NCBI GenBank assembly: GCA_027730885.1
Contig: JAQCHM010000093.1
Span: 1 to 9,840 of the forward strand
Length of the DNA stretch: 9,840 nucleotides
Source: Actinomycetota bacterium
GTDB taxonomy: Bacteria > Actinomycetota > Acidimicrobiia > Acidimicrobiales > SZUA-35
Direction of reading: 5' to 3'
In this document: one piece after another, positions 6,876-9,840 of the stretch
How the letters are laid out: every line of letters begins with the position of its first letter
Position numbering within the stretch: the stretch's first letter is position 1
The notes under the pieces: model-generated
What the model saw: the letters and a program-made list of their open reading frames with translations, nothing else
What the model was told of the DNA's origin: nothing
The model's database searches: none
Position numbers and translations under genes: made by a program

Positions 6876-8566
6876 GACTTGCTCCTCTCTGAACGGTTTG
6901 GACGATTCGATCTCCTCGACAGCGGAACCTTTCGCTCCTCGCCGACAACGGTCAGGCCGATGAGCCGCGGATTGGCCTCCACCGCAGGTAGACGAGCCAG
7001 CCAGGCCAGCGCAGGCCGCATGAACCAGGTGGACACAGCCAGGTCGAGCAGCGTGGCAAGACCGAGGTAGAAGGCAAAACCTTTTACCGCACCGACCGTG
7101 AGGAAGTACAGCAGACCTGCACCGATGAGACTGACGGTGTCGGCCTTGATGATCGTGCTGATGGCCGATCGATAGCCTCGCTCGATGGCCGTCGAGGACC
7201 GTCGACCCTCGCGAGCGATGTCCTTCACGGTCTCGAAGTAGACGATGTTCGAGTCGGCCGCCACGCCGATGGAGACGATGAGGCCGACGACGCCGGCCAG
7301 GGTGATCGCGAGGCCGTTGTTCTCGCCCAACCAGGCGATGATGGTCCACAGCAGCATGGAGGAGATGACGATGCCGCCGATGGCGACCAGGCCGGCCAGC
7401 CGGTAGTAGAAGAGCAGGTAGGCGCCGACCAGGACCAGGCCGATGGACCCGGAGATGATGCCCGCTCGGAGCGCATCGCTGCCGATGGTCGCCGACACGG
7501 TTTGGACTGCCTGCGGTATGAGCTCGACGGGCAGCGCGCCATAGCGCAGCACGAGGGCCAGGTCCCTGGCCGCTTCCTCGTCGAATCCGCCGCTGATGGT
7601 GATCGAGTCACGTTGGAAGGACTGGGCGTTGATCGAAGGGGCCGAGACCACTCGCTCGTCGAGCACGATGGCGAGCGCCTGGGTCGGGCAGGTCGGCAAT
7701 CGGCTGAAGCACTCTGCCGCGATGAGGTTGAAGGCGTCGATGCCCTCGGGGCCTTCGCGAAACACCGGATTGACCGTGAAGGTGCTGACTCCGCTGATGG
7801 CGACGTCGGCCGTCTCGAGCGCTTCGCCGCTGAGCTTGGAGGGGCCGAGGCAGTACCGCAGACCGTCCTTGTCGGCCAGGACCACGTAGTTCTCGGGGAG
7901 GTTGTCCTCGGGCGGTGTTGTTCCCGGTATGCCGCAGGCGGTCGTAGCGGCAATCTGTTCGGCGCTGATCGGCTCCGGAGCGGTGACGGTCGTCTCATCC
8001 GGTGCTGTCTCATCCGGTGTCGTCTCATCCGGTGCTGTCTCATCCGGTGTCGCGGTGGACGTCGTGGACGTCGTCGTCGCAGTAGTAGAGGCTGTGGTCG
8101 TGGCCTGCCGGCCACGGACCCCAGGGGCAAAGCCCTCTTCGGTGTCATCCTCGACGGTCGTCTCGGTGTCCTCATCGACCGTCAACTGGGTGATCAGGTC
8201 GTCGATGTCGACGCTCGGCCCGAGGGGGGCCAGCACCGGGCGAAAACGCAGCTCGGCGGTCTGGCCGACGAGGTCGAGCGCCCGCTGTTGTTCGTCGACA
8301 CCGGGCAGGTGGACGACGATCGTCTCGCCCTGGAGGGAGATCTCGGGCTCGGCGACGCCCAGACCATCGACCCGGCTACGGATGATCTCGACCGTCTGCT
8401 GCAACGTCTCTTCGTCAGCCGGCTCGGCCGATTTGAGAGCGACCGAGACCCCGCCCTGCAGGTCCAGACCGAGCAGGGGTTGGTTGCCGACGATCGCAGT
8501 GTAGACCAGACCGGCGACGCCGCCGAGGACGAGCACCCACGAACTCAGCGACTGCGGCCGTTTCAT
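6872..8566 (-). CDS. secD: Protein translocase subunit SecD with a Thr-rich/PDET repeat linker
   Basis: Larger subunit of SecDF; 564 residues. Membrane segment 1 is at about 9-26, followed by a large extracytoplasmic P1 domain (about 27-365) and five further segments at about 369-387, 390-412, 418-436, 477-493 and 497-516. Signatures are LGLDLQGG (32-39, motif 1) and GVAADSNIVYFETVKD (434-449, motif 4, with the proton-relay Asp438). Residues about 132-200 are a low-complexity insertion: an acidic patch, a Thr/Ser/Ala run (156-173) and PDET(A/T) pentapeptide repeats (174-193). Such an insert probably forms a flexible extracytoplasmic linker between P1 subdomains. P1 carries four cysteines (211, 239, 286, 293) that could form disulfides. 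The C-terminus is a basic, Ser/Arg-rich tail. Start ATG at 8564-8566 overlaps the yajC stop by 1 nt, with GAAGG close upstream; a 4-nt GTGA overlap joins it to secF. Confidence 0.97.
   Translation of the reverse strand: MKRPQSLSSWVLVLGGVAGLVYTAIVGNQPLLGLDLQGGVSVALKSAEPADEETLQQTVEIIRSRVDGLGVAEPEISLQGETIVVHLPGVDEQQRALDLVGQTAELRFRPVLAPLGPSVDIDDLITQLTVDEDTETTVEDDTEEGFAPGVRGRQATTTASTTATTTSTTSTATPDETAPDETTPDETAPDETTVTAPEPISAEQIAATTACGIPGTTPPEDNLPENYVVLADKDGLRYCLGPSKLSGEALETADVAISGVSTFTVNPVFREGPEGIDAFNLIAAECFSRLPTCPTQALAIVLDERVVSAPSINAQSFQRDSITISGGFDEEAARDLALVLRYGALPVELIPQAVQTVSATIGSDALRAGIISGSIGLVLVGAYLLFYYRLAGLVAIGGIVISSMLLWTIIAWLGENNGLAITLAGVVGLIVSIGVAADSNIVYFETVKDIAREGRRSSTAIERGYRSAISTIIKADTVSLIGAGLLYFLTVGAVKGFAFYLGLATLLDLAVSTWFMRPALAWLARLPAVEANPRLIGLTVVGEERKVPLSRRSNRPNRSERSKS
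6876..6890 (-). promoter_or_regulatory. Ribosome binding site of secF (sets the GTG start)
   Basis: AGAGAGGAG (6882-6890) stands 6 nt before the GTG at 6873-6875. There is no ATG nearby in this frame, so the site decides the start. It lies in the 3' end of secD. Confidence 0.75.
7992..8051. repeat. 15-bp tandem repeat, four copies, inside secD
   Basis: Four head-to-tail copies of GTCTCATCCGGTGYY (plus strand) alternate CT and TC at the last two bases, so the array is also two perfect 30-bp units. It is in frame and encodes the PDETA/PDETT pentapeptides of the SecD extracytoplasmic linker. Identical third positions suggest recent duplication rather than selection on protein alone. The 15-bp period keeps the frame whatever the copy number. 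Confidence 0.95.
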
Positions 8567-8898
8567 CAGGCCTTCTTCCCGTCCCTCTTTGATCCGGACG
8601 CCTTCGTTCCCGACGCCTTCGAACCGGACGTGTCGGCGTCGTCGTCGCCCGATGCGGCGACCGTGCCGGCGATGGCCGAACGGGACACCCTGAGATCGAG
8701 CCCCGGGGCGACCTCGACCCAGGCCACCTGGCCGTCGATCGCGGTGAGGAACCCGTGGATCCCCGAGTTCAAGATGACTTCGTCACCTTCCTCGAGTGAC
8801 GCGAGCATCGCCACCGTCGCCTTTTGCTTCTGTTGTTGCGGACGAATCATCACCAGGTACATGACGACGACCATGACCGGGAGCAATGCGTATTCCAT
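8566..8898 (-). CDS. yajC: Sec translocon accessory subunit YajC
   Basis: Small single-span membrane protein that associates with SecDF; 110 residues, the usual size. Residues about 3-19 (YALLPVMVVVMYLVMIR) are the membrane anchor, followed by the family signature RPQQQKQK (19-26) and the conserved cytoplasmic segment LEEGDEVILNSGIHG (35-49). The last 30 residues are a hydrophilic Ser/Lys/Gly/Asp tail with KASG repeats, probably disordered. Start: ATG at 8896-8898 with GGAGG (8906-8910) 7 nt upstream in the spacer after tgt. The stop overlaps the secD ATG by 1 nt (TGATG). A yajC-secD-secF order is near universal in bacteria. Confidence 0.95.
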   Translation of the reverse strand: MEYALLPVMVVVMYLVMIRPQQQKQKATVAMLASLEEGDEVILNSGIHGFLTAIDGQVAWVEVAPGLDLRVSRSAIAGTVAASGDDDADTSGSKASGTKASGSKRDGKKA

Positions 8899-8910
8899 GA
8901 GGGAACCTCC
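8899..8910 (-). promoter_or_regulatory. Ribosome binding site of yajC
   Basis: GGAGG (8906-8910) lies 7 nt before the yajC ATG, in the 32-nt tgt-yajC spacer. It is one of the best sites in the window and implies fresh ribosome loading at the start of the sec gene block. The rest of the spacer (8911-8930) shows no clear promoter; it contains CGCTAGCG. Confidence 0.7.
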
Positions 8911-8930
8911 AGCCTGGGAACGCTAGCGGT

Positions 8931-9840
8931 TTACGGTTGGGAATCGGCGACTTTCGTCTGGCCCCAGACGGACCAAATGTCGGCTCGGAACTGCTGGAAC
9001 GTGCCGGCAACGATGGCCGCCCGCATACGGATGGTGAGGTCGGCCAGCCAGGCGAGGTTGTGCAGCGAGAGGATGCGGCCCGCGGTGGGCTCGCCGGTGA
9101 CGAGCAGGTGTCGGACATAGGCGCGGGAGTAGCGGGCCGAAAGCGGATGCTGGAAGTCGGGGTCGATGGGAGCGTCGTCCTCGGCGAATCTCAGGTTCTT
9201 GAGGTTCAGACGACCGGAGCTGGTGAGGGCCGTGCCGTGCCGGGCAAGGCGAGTTGGGAGCACACAGTCGAACATGTCGATGCCGTGAGCGACGGCCTCG
9301 ACCAGACCGATCGGATCGCCGAGGCCCATGAAGTAGCGGGGCTTGTCCGCCGGCAAACAGGCCGTCGCCGCCGCGAGGGCGGGGATCATCTGATCCCTGC
9401 TCTCGCCGACCGAAAGGCCACCGACGGCGTAGCCGTCGAAACCGATCTCGACCGTTCTCAGGGCCGACTCGGCCCTCAGGTCGACCTCGGTGCCGCCCTG
9501 GACGATGCCGAACTGCGCCTGGTCGGGGCGTCGATGGGCGGCCTTGGAGCGCTCGGCCCACCGAATCGTCCGCTCGAGCGCGTCGCGCAGCGTTTCACGC
9601 GACGAGGGCAGCGAGGCGCAGACGTCGAGCACCATGGCAATGTCGGCGCCGAGTTGCTCCTGGACCCGAAGGGAACGCTCGGGGCTGAGATCGACGTAGG
9701 AGCCGTCGTAGACCGAGCGAAAGCGGGCGCCTTCCTCGGTAATCTTGGGCTCCAGGCTGAAGATCTGGTAGCCGCCACTGTCGGTCAGCAGGTGGCCGGA
9801 CCAGTCGAGGAACGCGTGGAGGCCGCCCCGTCGCTCGATG
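8931..9840 (-). CDS. tgt: Queuine/preQ1 tRNA-guanine transglycosylase, partial, lacking the zinc cysteines
   Basis: Exchanges the wobble guanine of GUN-anticodon tRNAs for preQ1 in queuosine synthesis. The window holds the C-terminal 302 residues (family total about 370-430); the start lies beyond 9840. An internal ATG at 9635 is not the start, because family sequence continues upstream: GGLHAFLDWSGHLLTDSGGYQIFS, which includes the base-binding and proton-transfer TDSGGYQ motif. Also visible are VLDVCASLP (equivalent of FDECTPYP), FGIVQGG, VGGLSVGE and the nucleophile motif MFDCVLPTRLARHGTA. All catalytic aspartates appear present. Odd: where the family has Cys-x-Cys-x-x-Cys ahead of YSRAY(L/V)RHL, this protein reads DPDFQHPLSARYSRAYVRHL, so the three zinc ligands are Phe, His and Ser; the fourth (His of SLHNL) is kept. 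There is no frameshift and no stop. It may be an active zinc-independent enzyme or a diverged paralogue. A queA neighbour further upstream is plausible but out of view. Confidence 0.93.
   Translation of the reverse strand, partial: IERRGGLHAFLDWSGHLLTDSGGYQIFSLEPKITEEGARFRSVYDGSYVDLSPERSLRVQEQLGADIAMVLDVCASLPSSRETLRDALERTIRWAERSKAAHRRPDQAQFGIVQGGTEVDLRAESALRTVEIGFDGYAVGGLSVGESRDQMIPALAAATACLPADKPRYFMGLGDPIGLVEAVAHGIDMFDCVLPTRLARHGTALTSSGRLNLKNLRFAEDDAPIDPDFQHPLSARYSRAYVRHLLVTGEPTAGRILSLHNLAWLADLTIRMRAAIVAGTFQQFRADIWSVWGQTKVADSQP

Noticed and set aside
6876..7349. Upstream extension of the secF frame into secD
   Set aside because: The extension is His/Arg-rich without membrane or SecF character; the GTG at 6875 has a strong Shine-Dalgarno and a GTGA overlap.
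7992..8051. CRISPR-like array
   Set aside because: The units are contiguous 15-mers without spacers and encode in-frame pentapeptides of SecD.
7502..8926. Plus-strand open frame (about 470 codons) opposite secD and yajC
   Set aside because: Its repetitive cysteine/arginine-rich part is only the antisense reading of the PDET repeat. No gene features.
9476..9635. ATG at 9635 as the tgt start
   Set aside because: Sixty-eight further codons upstream encode conserved TGT sequence including TDSGGYQ, so the gene continues past the window edge.

Overview
The window is a compact, GC-rich (roughly 60-65% by eye), almost wholly coding block in which all eight confident genes lie on the minus strand. 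In transcription order (right to left) they are: tgt (partial), yajC, secD, secF, apt, a bifunctional rel, hisS and aspS. The order yajC-secD-secF-apt-rel-...-hisS-...-aspS is the actinobacterial arrangement known from Mycobacterium. The protein signatures (actinobacterial SecD motif 4, Thr-rich SecD linker, AspRS type, TGT wording) suggest a high-GC actinobacterium, probably of the Acidimicrobiia (Ilumatobacter-like) lineage. That placement is inference, since no 16S or other marker is present.

Layout. 8931-9840 holds the C-terminal three quarters of tRNA-guanine transglycosylase. A 32-nt spacer with a strong ribosome binding site leads to yajC (8566-8898), secD (6872-8566), secF (5955-6875, GTG start), apt (5428-5952) and rel (3140-5428). 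These five genes touch or overlap by 1-4 nt or are 2 nt apart, so they look like one translationally coupled operon. A 31-nt spacer then precedes hisS (1843-3108), which overlaps aspS (113-1846) by 4 nt. The operon ends at a perfect 9-bp hairpin (81-105) just past the aspS stop. A plus-strand open frame ends at 77, directly on the other side of the hairpin, and probably represents the tail of a convergent gene.

Functions. The block combines membrane protein export (YajC-SecDF), purine salvage (Apt), the stringent response (Rel, with both hydrolase and synthetase motifs), tRNA charging (HisRS, AspRS) and tRNA anticodon modification (TGT). The most unusual feature is the TGT: its catalytic aspartates are intact, but the three cysteines of the family's zinc site are replaced (F, H, S). 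AspRS carries a histidine at the position associated with non-discriminating enzymes, suggesting indirect Asn-tRNA synthesis. SecD carries a low-complexity Thr-rich and PDET-repeat linker encoded by a perfect 15-bp tandem array. No RNA genes, CRISPR arrays, insertion sequences or phage genes were seen, and no new multi-gene system; this is a conserved housekeeping cluster with a few lineage peculiarities.
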